Shown here one piece after another: positions 45,107 to 57,307 of a stretch of DNA of 64,000 nucleotides. Where the stretch lies: the NCBI GenBank assembly GCA_029204225.1, contig CM055101.1:63266671-63330670 (forward strand), given 5' to 3'. Every line of letters starts with the position of its first letter. Position 1 is the first letter of the stretch. The position numbers and the translations under genes are program-made. The notes under the pieces are model-generated. The model saw only the letters and a list, made by a program, of their open reading frames with translations, searched no databases and was not told the origin of the DNA. Source of the stretch: Diphasiastrum complanatum (lineage: Eukaryota > Streptophyta > Lycopodiopsida > Lycopodiales > Lycopodiaceae).

Positions 45107-46319
45107 GTAGCAATGACTTGATCTTCTCTTTCAACCTGTTTCAATGCACAAAGCACTCCTTTGAACAACAACAAATGCTTTCAAAAGAAATCACCAAGAT
45201 TTGAAACTATCTCACAAATTCTCTTCTAGCACTTATCCAAGCAAATCAACACATAGAATCATGGAATCTTGATCAACCTATGATCTATCCTCAATCTAAT
45301 GACTTTTGCCACTTCAGATTGAAACACACTCAAATGAAGTCCAGCAACCTCACTATCTAGAGATCCAATCAAAATTAGGGTTTTGACAAAATCACAAAAA
45401 ATTGACTATTCCAAGTCTACATGCAAATGCTGAAAATTTGATATGCAATCTATAAGCCACCACTTAGGCTGAACCAATGATCCAAAAATCGGCCAAATCC
45501 AGCATGCGAATTCAAAAAAACGGAATTGAACAAGTATATTGACCTATTTAGTGTTTTGATCTACAAAAGATCCAATCTACAAAAGCAAAAAATCCGATTT
45601 TGGTGTAGAATCCTCTCTAGCATGCTCTAGACTTGATATCTTCACCAAATCATTGATAGATCTGATTTTCTCCTTCATAATTCAGATCCTTAAGATCCAA
45701 TCTACTTGAATGATCTTTGGTTAGAAAGAGAAATAACTACCAATTTCACCAATGTAGAAAAATCAGCATCTACACACAATTTGAGATGCAAACACTAATA
45801 GAACTTGATCAAACTTGAACCAAATGATTATGTAATGTTGTTGTCCGTACAAAACCAGCAAGCTACTATATTTCACATGTGTGGATCCAAAAATAACAAA
45901 TATAGATCATTCTACACATAGAATTGCAAGCAATCACCAAGATAGTGCACCAATGGATAGTAGAACCCAAGAGAACCATGTATAAGCATGAAATGAGATA
46001 GAGAAGAGAGAAGATGACTCTCTCCACGAGTTACATCCTTTTATAACAGGTCCAAACCCTATTTGGCCACTTGGCTTTCCCACCAAAATGCTAACCCTAC
46101 CAATTTTGGGTCTAGATTCAATGTACCCAACTTATTCAAATTGAATCTACTCAAACTTGCATTCTATCTTTCCCACACTTTCAAAGGGTGTTTATTCAAG
46201 TGAGATTTAGACTAATGAACTTTGAAAAGTCAACCTCTAAGTCTAAAACAAGTTTTGGCCTCAATATGCCAAATATGGAAATATTGCAAAATGTTATGAA
46301 ACTAGTTGAATCTTTCACA

Positions 46320-47015
46320 GAAGTCTCACCTTGATCTTTCCCTTTAGACCACCTGCCTTTGCCTTTGCCGTTGAGCTTGCCTTTGATGAACATAGCCTCC
46401 TCTTCAAAATGAGATGTTGATGTAGATCCACCTCCTCTTGATTGAAGCCTATACTCCTTGTTCACCAAGATCTCTTGAAAATCCATAATACTTGGCAAAG
46501 TCTTTTAAATAGCAAAACTTTGAAAAAGATTAGCGTGATCATCCAACAAGCCATTAAGTATAACTTGAACAAGTTCTACCTCCTTAACGCTTTCATCAAT
46601 ACATGCTAACTCATCATTGAATGTTTTAACCCTCAAAACAAAAGCATGAATACTCTCTTCCTTCTTTTGAAAACTTTGAAAGATTTGTCTTCTTAGAGTC
46701 AACACTCTAGATGTGTACTTGGATTCATAAAACTTCTTCAAAGCTTCCCAAGCCTCCAAAGATAATGTGCACTTACCAACTTCCTTGAGAAGTTCATTGG
46801 TAACATTCATCTTAATCATGTGTAGGGCTCTTTTAGCTCTCTTGTCATACCTCACTTGGTCTTGAGGTGCTTGAGGCCTCTCCTCCACACCTACAACAAT
46901 CCCCATCAACTCATTCATCTCCAATAAGGACTCCATCCTCACTTCCAAGTAGAATAGTTGATTGAGGTAAGCCTATCATTGCTCTCCAACGTAAAGCCTC
47001 CACTTGTAGCCATGT
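46320..47015 (-). pseudogene. Copia gag of the outer element, 5' part
   Basis: VRMESLLEMNELMGIVVGVE ... VTNELLKEVGKCTLSLEAWE ... SQRGGGSTSTS-like tail. A TAA replaces CAA at 46,505 (SFAI-stop-KTLPSIMDF), and a one-base loss near 46,945 breaks KVRMES from its upstream MATSGG start. Reads across the gaagt site into the zinc knuckle at 40,960. Confidence 0.8.
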
Positions 47016-47539
47016 TGAAGTGACCTGATCTTTTCCTTTCAACCTATTCCAATGATCAAAGCACCCTTTTGAATGACTAAAAATGTATTAAAAAATAAAT
47101 CACAAAGATATGAAAACTCTCAATTCTCTTCTAGCACTATTAACTAGCAAATCCACACATAGAATGAAGAATTCTTGATCAACCTATGATCTACCAACAA
47201 TGTAATGAATCTTGCCACTTTCTAAGATTGAAACACACTCTATTAAGGTCCAGCAACTTCAAAAAATAGAGATCCAATCAAAATTAGAGTTTTGACAAAA
47301 TCACAAAAAATTAAATATCTCAAATTCTACATGCAATTGCAAGGATGAGATTAGGAAATATATTCTTCAATAGAGCATGAATGCTAGATGGAGAAAAGAA
47401 CTTTGGGTAAAACTTTCTGTTCATGATCTATGAGTAAAATTTTGGTAATTCAAAATAAATACAAAAGCCATATAATAGATCTTAGTGCGGTTCTGCTCAT
47501 CGATGATATTTTTCTAGGTGGATTGACAGGAGAAGGGGA

Positions 47540-47710
47540 GAACATATGGGGTGGGCGGAGTGTGGGTGTGTTCCCTAATGGTTAGAAGCAAGTTGTTTGG
47601 ACAAGAGGCCGATGGTTTAAGTGCTCGGGGGAGATGGGTGGGTGGGTTTTGCCATGTGACAAAAAAAGGGCGAGGGAGTGTTAAAAAAATTGTCTCCTTT
47701 TAAAAAAAAG
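47540..47710 (+). mobile_element. SINE-like retroposon with tRNA-type promoter boxes
   Basis: 'cctaatggttagaagc' (47,572-47,588) resembles a tRNA A box region and 'ggtttaagtgctc' (47,614-47,626) matches the B box GGTTYRANTCC with one change, 40 bp apart. Then comes a G-rich body (gggtgggtgggttttgccat) and an A-rich end (ttttaaaaaaaag). This layout is typical of plant tRNA-derived SINEs. No target duplication was established. Confidence 0.4.
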
Positions 47711-47799
47711 AAAACTTAATTTATGGGGAGCCAAAAAGCCCCTTCACTTTTTTTGTTTTATGGAGAGTGGGGGTTCACATTTTTAAGTGGATTTACATT

Positions 47800-47926
47800 C
47801 ATATTGTTTTATGAGAGGTTTACATTTAAGAAAAAGTGTACGTGTGTGTGTGTGTGTGCGTGTGTGGGGAGAGGGGGGGGTAAATATTGATATATTTACT
47901 TTTAATGGAATGGAAGCACCGCCTTG

Positions 47927-47962
<36 letters not shown>

Positions 47963-48034
47963 TTTTAACCTTCTTCATTTTTTTTTAGGGGCATGGAGGG
48001 ACCTCCCTCCATCTATGGGTGGTTGGTCGGCCTG

Positions 48035-48105
<71 letters not shown>

Positions 48106-48183
48106 CTTGTGGGAAAGAGAGAAAGAGAAAAAAGGACTCTTGACACACACACAAAACGAACACGCGCACACGCACACACATAG

Positions 48184-48223
<40 letters not shown>

Positions 48224-48236
48224 GCATGCACGCGCG

Positions 48237-48277
<41 letters not shown>

Positions 48278-48320
48278 TCACTCACTCACTCACACGTGTG
48301 TGCGTGCGTGCGTGCGTGCA

Positions 48321-48365
<45 letters not shown>

Positions 48366-48976
48366 ACGTGTGTTCCAAATCCCCCCTCCCCCCCTATTTT
48401 TCTCTTTTTATTGTCTCTTTTACTCCCCTTACCGCATCCCCCTCCTTTTTTTTTAATTGTGCATTTTTTGGCCCATGGATAAAAGCTTGTGGATAACGAT
48501 TTAGGAGTTAAAGCTAGTGAGTTTGAGCTTGTGGTTAAACATTTCTGAAAATGGTGGGCCAAGATAGGAATTTGAAGGACTGAAAAAAAAAAAAAAACAG
48601 TTTAAGGTAGTCAAGAAGATTTTTATGTTCATGATTTATGAGTAAAACTTTGATAATCTAAAATAAATAAGAAAGCCAAGTAATAAAGATTATTGGCTAA
48701 AGTTTAAAGCACATTGAAGTGTGTGAAGAAAAAATAAAACCTTAACTTCAAACTTTAAGTATTTGAATTTAGTAAGTGGGAGGGAGGGGGTGAGGAACCT
48801 TTTTGGGGTCCACCCCTCAATGCACACAATGTGCAAATGTATGGGGAGATGCACATTCCCCATACATACATCCTCCTCCCCAAGTTTTTTAGTTAGAAAA
48901 CACTCATGCATGGGTGAGGGGAGGAAGATGCCTGGGTGCACCCATACACATGCACAAAACTGTACATAAGTTTAAA

Positions 48977-49018
<42 letters not shown>
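47800..49018. repeat. Repeat unit A, copy 1
   Basis: About 1.2 kb closely matching 60,265-61,472 (ttttaatggaatgg..., gcatggagggacctccctcc, cacgtgtgttccaaatcccc, gcccatggataaaagcttgt, atgcatgggtgaggggagga). It is full of simple repeats: (GA)n 48,040-48,098, (CA)n 48,160-48,290, (TG)n 48,325-48,364. It ends in a TA run that abuts a Helitron 3' end in both copies. No gene. Confidence 0.75.
48130..48372. repeat. (CA)n...(TG)n inverted microsatellite
   Basis: CA-rich tract 48,140-48,290 and TG-rich tract 48,296-48,372 meet at the palindrome CACACGTGTG (48,291-48,302). This forms a potential hairpin of ~70-bp arms and a Z-DNA-prone stretch. A smaller copy occurs at 60,727-60,855. Confidence 0.8.
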
Positions 49019-49019
<1 letters not shown>

Positions 49020-49047
49020 TAGTCGCTTGTGCCCGTCGTTGACGGGC
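49019..49047 (-). mobile_element. Helitron 3' terminus, copy 1
   Basis: On the minus strand: hairpin GCCCGTCAACGACGGGC (49,031-49,047), 8-base spacer, CTAG (49,019-49,022), then T of a TA run. The element would extend to higher coordinates, possibly including the tandem array at 50.7-52.3 kb. Confidence 0.65.
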
Positions 49048-49358
49048 AATGGCGGACGTGCATCAATGTCGGACGCGCGCGTGCGTGCATGCGCGTGTGT
49101 GTGTACCCTAATGGATTTGTGTATGTGTGTGTGTGTGTGTGCGATTGTGTGTATGTGCATGTGTTGTGTGTGTTCATGGAGGGTGTCTCGTGTGTATGCT
49201 TGCGGAGTGTGTGGGTGGGATTAGAATTAGGCTGTAGCTTTAGGCTTTAGGCTTAGGCTGGGTGTGTGTGTGTGTGTGTGTGTGTTAGGATTTAGGGTTT
49301 AGGAGGTGTGTGTGTGAGAGAGCTCGAAAGTGTGTGTGTGTGTGTGTGTGTTTACGAA

Positions 49359-49393
<35 letters not shown>

Positions 49394-50290
49394 TGTGCTG
49401 TGTGTGGGTCTGCATGTATTTGTGGGTGTGCGTGTGTTTGTGGGCCTGAATTTAATCCAAATCAAATAATTGAATGAGATCTTGGGACGGCCTCATGATC
49501 TTTGCACCACAACTCATATTGAGAAATTCAGAGCGATTTCATTATACTGAGTTATGCTTGTCACACAACTAATCTGGAGACTTTGTGAGTAGGGTTAAAG
49601 GCTTGAACCAAGATCCAACAGAAAAACACAATCTAACAAAGCAGGCAATTGTAGCACATGTTTACAATACCAATCTGAAACTGGAATCAGGGCTAGAACT
49701 GAAGTTAAGCTTCTAATAACAAATACATGATAACATAAAATTGTTGTGTACTCTTCCTTTGGATCGTCAAAACTCTTTTTTGCACTTTTTGTCTCCTACA
49801 TCAATATCTTTGGCAACATAAACTTAAAACTAATATTTTCTAACTCTAGCTTCAAGATCTAGACAAAACATTTAAAAATTTATAAGAAAATGGCAATAAT
49901 GACCAGTCAAGTGCAGATGTGGATGGTCACGGTAGTTGTGTTCGATCAAGATTTGTGCTATGAAAATATATGTGCTTCACCAAGCAATCAATAATCCAAG
50001 AGCTCTTTTTTAAATGATAAAGAATACATGAATCAAGATGGCAAGAAATCAAGAATCAAGATGAACTCGCCTCGCCGCCTTCGACATTGCTACCTCAAAC
50101 CTTGCTGATTAGATTTTTCCCTTCTTTCATCGCGACCATGCGACTTCTGGCAAATTTGTGCTTTACTTTGAATAGAAGCTTTTGGAAATGAGAAGCATGT
50201 TGGAATCCGCTTTTCAAAATTTGCCACTGCCTTTGTTGCCTGATTCACTTTGTTGTCTGCTTCAAAATCTGCCACTGCTCCTCTGAGACA
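49048..50290. other. TG-rich and unique spacer, no gene seen
   Basis: TG-rich microsatellite stretches to 49,440, including 'tttagggtttagg' near 49,287, then unremarkable sequence. No frame with recognisable motifs. Confidence 0.5.
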
Positions 50291-50293
50291 CAC

Positions 50294-50424
<131 letters not shown>

Positions 50425-50689
50425 ACGTCAGTGGGGGCAAAAAAAAATTTAAATCTACTTGTGTGTGTGAAAAAGACAAAAAAGACTTCTATGTGTTGTT
50501 TTTTAATCATTTTTTTCAAACCCTATCTGTGTGTGTGGATTTGTGTATATTATTTGTGTCCGATGGTGTGTGTAATTTATGTGGCCGATGTGTATGTGTG
50601 TGTGTGTGCATGGATTTGTGCATGTGTGTATGAGTGTGTATGACTGTACATGTGCATGCATTGATTTCTCAAAAACTCGATATCATTAC

Positions 50690-52267
50690 AATATCCTGGA
50701 CTACTTTTAGGGTTCTTGGCTTGAACGCACGTTTCTCTGTGCATACTGAACTGCTTGGAGCCTGGTTTGTCGATGCAGGTTCGTCTCGACGTGCAGCACT
50801 GGATGGAACATACGACATGGACCCGTTCCACGATACTGGACCACTTCTCAAAAATGTCAAAAAGTATTCATTTATTGTGCCCTAGTGGCATTCTTTCTAG
50901 CACGGAAGGGCGTTTTTAAGCATACGACGTCAGAAATTGAGCAACAACCGGTCTAGTGGGTTTGTGTTGAGCCCACAAACCTCTGGACACCTACCGTTTG
51001 AGGTGCTGACTGTTTTTGACTGAATCCGACCAATTCTTGGCTCGACGGGCCTAGAATCCCAGGACTACGTTTAGGGTATCTGGTTTGGATGCACGTTTTG
51101 CTGTGAGTACTGAACCGTTTGGAGCCTGGTTTAGTCCTATGGATTCTTCTTGGCGTGTAGCATAGGACGAAAGAGAGGGTCTGAAAAACGGATTTCATTC
51201 GACGACACTGGACCAATTCTCAAAAATGTTGAAAAGTAGTCCATTTAGTGGCATTTCCCCCAACAGAAAGGACAAACGACATCGAAATTGAATTGCAAAT
51301 GGTCCTGTGGGCTTGTGTCGAGCCTACAATCCTATGTACACCTCCCGTCTGAAGTTCTGACCATTTTTTGCTAAATTTGACCAATTTCTGGCTTGACGGG
51401 CCTAGAATATCAACACTATGTTTAGGGTTTAGGATTCGAATGCACATTTTGCTGTGAGTACTGAACCATTTGGAGCCACTTTAGTGTTGTAGGTTTGTAT
51501 CAATGTGCAGCATAGGACAGAATAAACAGTCTAATTTTTTTTTTTTGTTCAGCGATACTGGACCGGTTCTCGGGGATGTTGGAAAGTAGTCCATTTAGTG
51601 GCATTTCCCTCGAAAAAAATGTCATTTCTAAACAAATGGCATCGAAATTGAGCTGCAAATGGTCCAATGAGTTTGTGTCGAGCCCACAAACCTGTGGACA
51701 CCACCTGTCCGATGTTCTGACTATTTTTCACTGAATGTGACCAATTCTTTGCTCGACGGGCCTAGAATCCCATAACTGCAATTAGGGTTTCTGGTTTGGA
51801 TGCACGTTTCTCTATGAGGATAGTTCAGAGAGCGTGAAAGATAAATTTGTTTAGGGTTGAAACATATGCGGCCCTTATTGAGGCTCAGAGAAGATCTGTC
51901 TGGTAATCCTGTAGGTTCAATGTCCATTTAGTGGCATTTTCCCTGACAGAAAGGCCAAACGACATCGAAATTGAGCTGCAAATGGTCATGTGGATTTGTG
52001 TTGAGCCTACAATCCTTTGGACACCTCACGTCCGAAATTCTGACCGTTTTTTACTGAATTTGAGCAATTTCTGGCTCGACATGCCTAGAATCCTAGCACT
52101 ATGTTTAGGGTTTAGAGTTTGGATGCACGTTTCACTATGCGTACTACACCATTTGAAGCCCAGTTTAGTGTTGTAGGTTTGTATCGACGTGCAGCATAGG
52201 ACAAAATAGACGGTCCGAAAATCGGACTTCGTTCCGACGATAGTGGACCAGTTCTCGGGGATGTTGG
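50690..52267. repeat. Satellite array, ~350-364 bp monomer
   Basis: Landmark 'ggatgcacgttt' and variants occur at 50,723, 51,087, 51,438, 51,798 and 52,121 (spacings 364, 351, 360, 323). Shared monomer phrases are tttagggtttctggttt, gagtactgaaccgtttggag, ggtttgtatcgacgtgcagc, actggaccagttctcgggga, aagtagtccatttagtggca and cgacatcgaaattgagctgc. The unit from 51,798 has ~100 bp replaced. The array resumes after the copia insertion at 57,308. Confidence 0.85.
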
Positions 52268-52956
52268 TGTGAAAAATAATACTAAGGACCATAAATGGAT
52301 CTTTGAATGATCCACAAGGTGATTGTATGCTTGTTAAACAATCTATCAGAAACTAGTCATCAGAAAACAAGATCCAGTTTAGCAGCTTGATAGGAAACAA
52401 GTAGAGACAATCAAAGCATTGATCAATTGATATAATCCAACTCCACATGTGTGGAAATAAGGCTGTAGTACGGCCTGTAGATAGTGTTTACAAAGTGCCA
52501 AAGCTGGGTTTCATTGGAAATCAAGAGTAATCACCATACAATGAGAGGAAACTCAAGTTTCTCCTTGAGACTCCAAAAAGTTTCTATCTTCTCACTATGG
52601 AGAATGGGAATACATAGTAAAACACACTTCCTTTGCAAAGTTAGGTGAAAATCCAGCATGTAATAAGGAAGTAGACTCCACTTTCTTGCCCTAATTTGAA
52701 AACCCTAGCCTAGATCCAAGAGTCATGCTTGGTAGGTGCATGGTAGGTACAAATCTCATCATAAATCATGGTCTAGATCCTACAAAGTAGGAATCACTAC
52801 CAAATGGACACAACCACTCCTCTTGACTCGTGGTAACCTACTTTAGGTGTGTATGTACAAGTGGCACTTTGGCCATTCAAGTAACCAACAAACAATATTG
52901 ACAAAATGTACAATATTCTACATGGCTAGATTTGCCAATGTAGGCAATTTTTCACA
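52268..52956 (-). repeat. 3' LTR of the copia element
   Basis: 689 bp with TG...CA ends; homologous in reverse complement to the LTR at 31,794-32,325. Confidence 0.8.
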
Positions 52957-53560
52957 CTCCTCCTCAAATCTAGCCTTGGAGATCACAATGCTTTTATCAA
53001 TAACTCCAATTGAAGATCTAAGCTTGACAAATGAATCTTTAGGTAAAGGTTTAGTAAAAAAATCAGCCAAGCAACTTGATGATGGCACGTGTTGGAGCTT
53101 AATCTCTTTAGCTTGCACTTTTTCCCTCACGAAATGATGAGCAATTTCGATGTGTTTGCTCCTTGCATGGAATGTAGGATTAGTTGCAAGTGATTGGGCT
53201 GATTGGTTGTCACAATAGATGATAGGGATCTCCTCCTCCATGACATGAAGCTCCACCAATAGCCTTTTGAGCCACAAGACCTCCTTGCATGTTGATGTCA
53301 AGGCCTTGTATTCAGATTCTATGGAAGATAGGGAGATGGTATCTTGCTTTTTGGAAAGCCATGATACTACTCCATCACATAGAAAGGTGGCAAAGGCACT
53401 TGTTGATCTTCTATCCACTTTGTCACCTGCAAAATCCGAGTCATATAGGCTCTTAAGCCAAGATTAGTTCCTCTATACAAAATACCAAAATTCTTAGTGG
53501 ATGAAATGTATCTAAGAACTCTTTCAGCCATCTTCCAATGTGAAACTAGAAGACTTTGCA
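52918..53560 (-). pseudogene. Copia RNase H, last part of the polyprotein
   Basis: Continues the polyprotein after a TAA at 53,563: HWKMAERVLRYISSTKNFGI, then a frameshift near 53,455, then DRRSTSAFATFLCDGVVSWL, SSIESEYKALTSTCKEVLWL, IYCDNQSAQSLATNPTFHAR, SKHIEIAHHFVREKVQAKEI, ADFFTKPLPKDSFVKLRSSI. The acidic active-site residues are intact. The frame runs into the LTR. Confidence 0.85.
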
Positions 53561-53564
53561 TGAA

Positions 53565-56462
53565 TTAGCTTAACTTTCCAACACTATAACTAAGATCAGG
53601 TCTAGTTATAGCTAAATAGATCAAGGAGCCAATAAGCCTTCTATATAATGTGATGTCCTCAAAGGATGCTTCATCACAACCAATAGATGCTTTTACATGT
53701 TGCTCCATTGGTGTCTCAATGCCTTTACAATTCTTCATTCCAAATCTATCTAGGATGGATGTAGCATATTTAGATTGACAAATGAAGCTAAAATCACATC
53801 CTCTAATAGCCTCTATTCCAAGAATGAAGCTCAATAGGCCGAGATCTACCATCTTAAACTCTTTTGCTAAAGCAATTTTTACATCTCTAATTCCATCTAG
53901 ATCATTACCACTCAAGATAATGTCATCTACATACAAAACAAGAATAATGATCATGCCATCATATAAACTTATATACAATGATGGATCATAGGCACTCATT
54001 ACAAAATTGATGGAAATGAGAAAAGAGTTTAGCCTAAAGTACCATGCTCTAGGTGCTTGCTTGAGCCCATAAAGGCTCTTCTTCAAAAAATACACCTTTC
54101 CTTCATGCTTTGCCTTGATGAAGCCCTCGGGTTGCCTCATGTAGATCTCTTCCTCCAAATAACCATTGAGAAATGCATTTGTGAAGTCAAGTTGGAATAG
54201 CTCCCAATTGAAGGTTGTAGCAAGACTAATGATCAACCTGATAGTAACAAGCTTAGCCACATGAGCAAAAGTCTCATCATAATCAATGCCTTTGGTTTGT
54301 AAAAAACCTTTGGCAACAAGCCTAGCTTTATGCTTGCTTATTGATCCATCTTTATTATACTTCAATCTAAATACCCACTTGCAATCAAGAGGTTTCTTCC
54401 CTTGAGGAAGATCCACAAGATCCCAAGTATGATTCTCAATAAGAGCGTCATACTCTGATTGCAAAGCATCCATCCAACTTTTAGACTTACAAGCATCTTC
54501 ATAGCATGTTGGCTCATCTAACATTGAAGTAAGAAAGGTGTAAGATGTGAAAGATGATGAGCCTTCCCTTTGATCACCTTGACCATCATAGGTGAGCCTC
54601 AATGGCTCGGATCTTGCCCTTGTAGATCTTCTTGGAGTTCTTGGAGTTCTTGGAGTTCTTGCATCTTGAGGTGGATCCTCAAGTTCTTCTTCACTTGGAA
54701 GCTCCTCCTCCATCCTAGCATGATCCTTGGCATCAAGATGATTAGTAGCATTATCATCCAAATCACAAGCATGTCCTTCATAAAAAATAACATCCCTACT
54801 CACTATCACCTTGCTAGTGATGGGATTGAAGACTCTATAACCTTTGCTAATCTCACCGTATCCCACAAAGATGCCTTTGATGGATGTTGCATCATCCTTC
54901 CTTCTCTTATCCAAGGATTGGTGTACATAGCAAGTGGATCCAAAAACTTTGACATCCTTGAGATTGGGCTTCTCTCCAAATAGAGCTTCAAATGGTGTGA
55001 TTCCTCCAATGGCTTGGTTTGGCAATCTATTGCACAAATAGTTAGCACAAGTTATTGCTTCACCCCAAAATGGTTTGGATAGAGAAGCATCTAGCCTTAA
55101 GGCCTTAGCACACTCACAAAGAGATCTATTTCTTCTCTCACTCACTCCATTTTGTTGAGGGGTGTATGGACATGACAACTCCCTCTTTATGCCATTAGAA
55201 CTACAAAAGTCAATCAATTTATTGGAGATATATTCACCTCCATTATCGCTCCTTAATACCTTAATCTTGGTACTAAGTTGATTTTCTACCAAAGTCTTGA
55301 ACTTTACAAAAGAATCAAACACCATTGATTTGCTAGACAAGAGGTACATCCAACAAAATTTAGAATAGTCATCAATGAAGATTACATAGTACTTGGCACC
55401 ACCATTAGACTCATGTGAAAAACTATGAACATCCGCATGGATGAGTTCAAGAGGAGAGTTTGATCTTGATGTAGATCTTGAGAAGGGTAGTTTGTGAGCC
55501 TTTGAGAGGCTGCATGCTTCACATCTCTTCCCACACTTTGACAAATGCTTGGGGAGTCCAACTGCAAGCTCCTTTGCAACCATAGATTCCATGGCTTTGT
55601 AGTTGGGGTGGCCCAATCTTTTGTGCCACAGTTCCACCTTTGATAACTCCACCTTTGCCAAGTTAACACTCTCCACTGCAACATTAGCATCAAGCTTAAA
55701 CAATCTACCTTGCTTAAAGCCTTCGACTATACATTCATCATTTCTAAGGATGGAACAAACTCCATGCCTAAATTGTACATCTAGGCCATTATCCATTAAC
55801 TGGCCAACACTAAGCAAATTCTTGCTTAACTTAGGAACATAAAGAACATTATCAAGATTCATCCTTTTGGATGATCCTACATACAAGGGAATTGTTCCTA
55901 TTCCACTTATCTTACATTCTTGACTACTTCCAGTATAGATTGATCTATGTAAATCATTGTAAGAAAGTAAGGTGGAGAATATGTCCTTTTGATATGTCAT
56001 GTGGGAACTTTCCCCACTATCAATCCACCAAGAATCATTGGTGTTGCTCTTGGATGATGGTGGTTTGTTGGAAACCATCAAGGATGACTCTTCATCCTCC
56101 TCCTCCTCCTGATGTGTAATGTTGCTTTGTTTGCTCTCTTGTGTCTTCTTCTTCTTGAGACATTCTGATGCAAAATGTCCTTTCTTTCCACAGAGAAAAC
56201 ATTTGTACTTGGACTTGTCTTTGATCTTGCCCTTTGAGCTTGAAGCCTCATCCTCCTCCTTGGTCTCCTTGAAGTGCTTCTTCTTGCCATTGGTCTTCTC
56301 CTTGCTTTTGAATGAGAAATTAGTTTTCTCATCACCATCCTGTAGAGAAATAGCATTCATTCTTGCATTGGTATGCAACATCCTACACTCTTCAGCTACT
56401 AATACACTGTGTAGCTTTTCTATAGTAGGCAAAGTGTCTTGGATTGCAAAGCTTTGGACCAA
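53565..56462 (-). pseudogene. Copia polyprotein: zinc knuckle, protease, integrase, reverse transcriptase
   Basis: 965 codons. In order: end of gag; CCHC knuckle CFLCGKKGHFASECLKKKK (~90-110); aspartic protease with SWWIDSGESSHMT (~150), where the usual Ala after DSG is Glu; LSKNLLSVGQLMDNGL; GAG-pre-integrase LWHKRLGHPN..CEACSLSK; integrase with D (LIHADVHS), D (LRSDNGGEYISNKL) and E (QQNGVSERRNR); then reverse transcriptase NHTWDLVDLPQGKKPLDCKW, FTNAFLNGYLEEEIYM, LYGLKQAPRAWY and YVDD in LVLYVDDIILSG, up to TRPDLSYSVGKLS. A TAA follows. It is the only intact-looking reverse transcriptase in the window. Confidence 0.92.
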
Positions 56463-56940
56463 ATTTGTAAAGCCAGACCATTGAGGACAATCTGAACAAG
56501 CTCACTATCTTGAATCTTCTCTCCAATGGAAGCTAACTCCCTATTGAGAGACTTGATTCTTAGCACATAATCTTGTGCACTCTCATCACTCCTCTTCATG
56601 CTTTGTAGAATCTGATTCCTAAGCATGAGAACCCTCGAAGTGTTACTAGACTCATAGATAGATTTTAAAGATTCCCAAGCCTCTTTAGCACTCTTACATG
56701 ATGATACTTCCCTTAAAAGATCATTGCTTACATTCATCTTAATACATTGAAGTGCAAGCCTAGACCTCTTCTTGTATCTCACTAATTCATGTGCACCTAG
56801 AGGTTCATCTTCATCATCTATTAGAAACTCATAAAGATCCTGGAGCACCATTAGTGACTCCATCCTCACTTTCCAAATACATAATTGGTAGAATTTAACC
56901 TCTCACTAGCTTCTAGAAGGTAGGCTCCCACTGATCCCAT
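56420..56940 (-). pseudogene. Copia gag
   Basis: MGSVGAYLLEASERLNSTNY starts at 56,940. A one-base indel at ~56,872 precedes RMESLMVLQDLYEFL, then YKKRSRLALQCIKMNVSNDL and ILRIKSLNRELASIGEK-like sequence. A second frameshift near 56,460 separates it from the polyprotein. The gag is of a different family from those at 24, 35, 44 and 46 kb. Confidence 0.85.
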
Positions 56941-57307
56941 CTTACTAGCAAGATTCTACACACAAGATATAGATTTGTTTGGACCTGAAACCCACAAAGG
57001 TTTCTAACTTGCAGTGTTTCACTCAAATGTTGACTTTTAATCCAACAGATGGATTTGTAATCACAGTTCTATCACTCCCTCACAAAGCTGGAATGAAGAT
57101 AAGATGAGATGAAAACTACACTCAAGCAAATCTTGCCAATCTTGGCTATTCTTGGACAAAAACTGACTCTATCTCTCTCATTTACTATGATGTACTTTCA
57201 ATACCCGGTTTCCACTTTAAGAAGGTCTGCAATCAGCAACAAACAATATTGATAAAATGTACAATATTCTACATGGCTAGATTTGCCAATGTAGGCAATT
57301 TTTCACA

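Larger units (their letters stand above)
41006..46319 (-). mobile_element. Nested copia element with target duplication gaagt; reverse transcriptase replaced
   Basis: Flanked by gaagt at 41,001-41,005 and 46,320-46,324. LTRs have TGTGAAAGATT...AATCTTTCACA ends: 3' LTR 41,006-41,655 (650 bp); 5' LTR about 45,675-46,319. Order on the minus strand: leader, gag (45,106-44,200), protease start (WWIDSG, 44,200), GAG-pre-integrase and integrase (44,177-43,000), ~980 bp of unrelated open sequence (~42,888-41,905) in place of reverse transcriptase, then the RNase H C-terminus and the LTR. It inserted into the gag zinc-knuckle region of the outer element. Confidence 0.85.
37480..47343 (-). mobile_element. 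Outer copia-type element, split by a nested insertion and internally duplicated
   Basis: On the minus strand: leader 47,343-47,020, gag 46,320-47,010, [nested element 41,006-46,319], zinc knuckle ~40,960, protease 40,840-40,560, then unrelated open sequence to about 37.5 kb, partly present twice. The gag and knuckle halves join exactly across the gaagt duplication. No 5' LTR remains (truncated at 47,343, as in the leader copy ending at 25,318) and no 3' LTR was identified. Reverse transcriptase, integrase core and RNase H are absent. Confidence 0.7.
52268..57307 (-). mobile_element. Nearly complete copia element inserted in the satellite
   Basis: 3' LTR 52,268-52,956 (689 bp, TGTGAAAAAT...TTTTTCACA); internal gag, protease, integrase, reverse transcriptase and RNase H in copia order on the minus strand; polypurine tract rc of 'ctcctcctc' at 52,957-52,965. 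The 5' LTR is reduced to ~72 bp (57,236-57,307) that match the outer end of the 3' LTR; 56,960-57,235 has no LTR similarity. Flanks are gttgg / gttga, a 5-bp duplication with one mismatch. Coding frames carry a handful of lesions, so it is inactive as it stands. Confidence 0.85.

Noticed and set aside
48226-48496. Cysteine/valine-rich and histidine/threonine-rich frames over CA/TG tracts
   Set aside because: Microsatellite translation only.
49280-49300. 'tttagggtttagg' near TG repeats as telomeric repeat
   Set aside because: Two partial units in a simple-repeat context.
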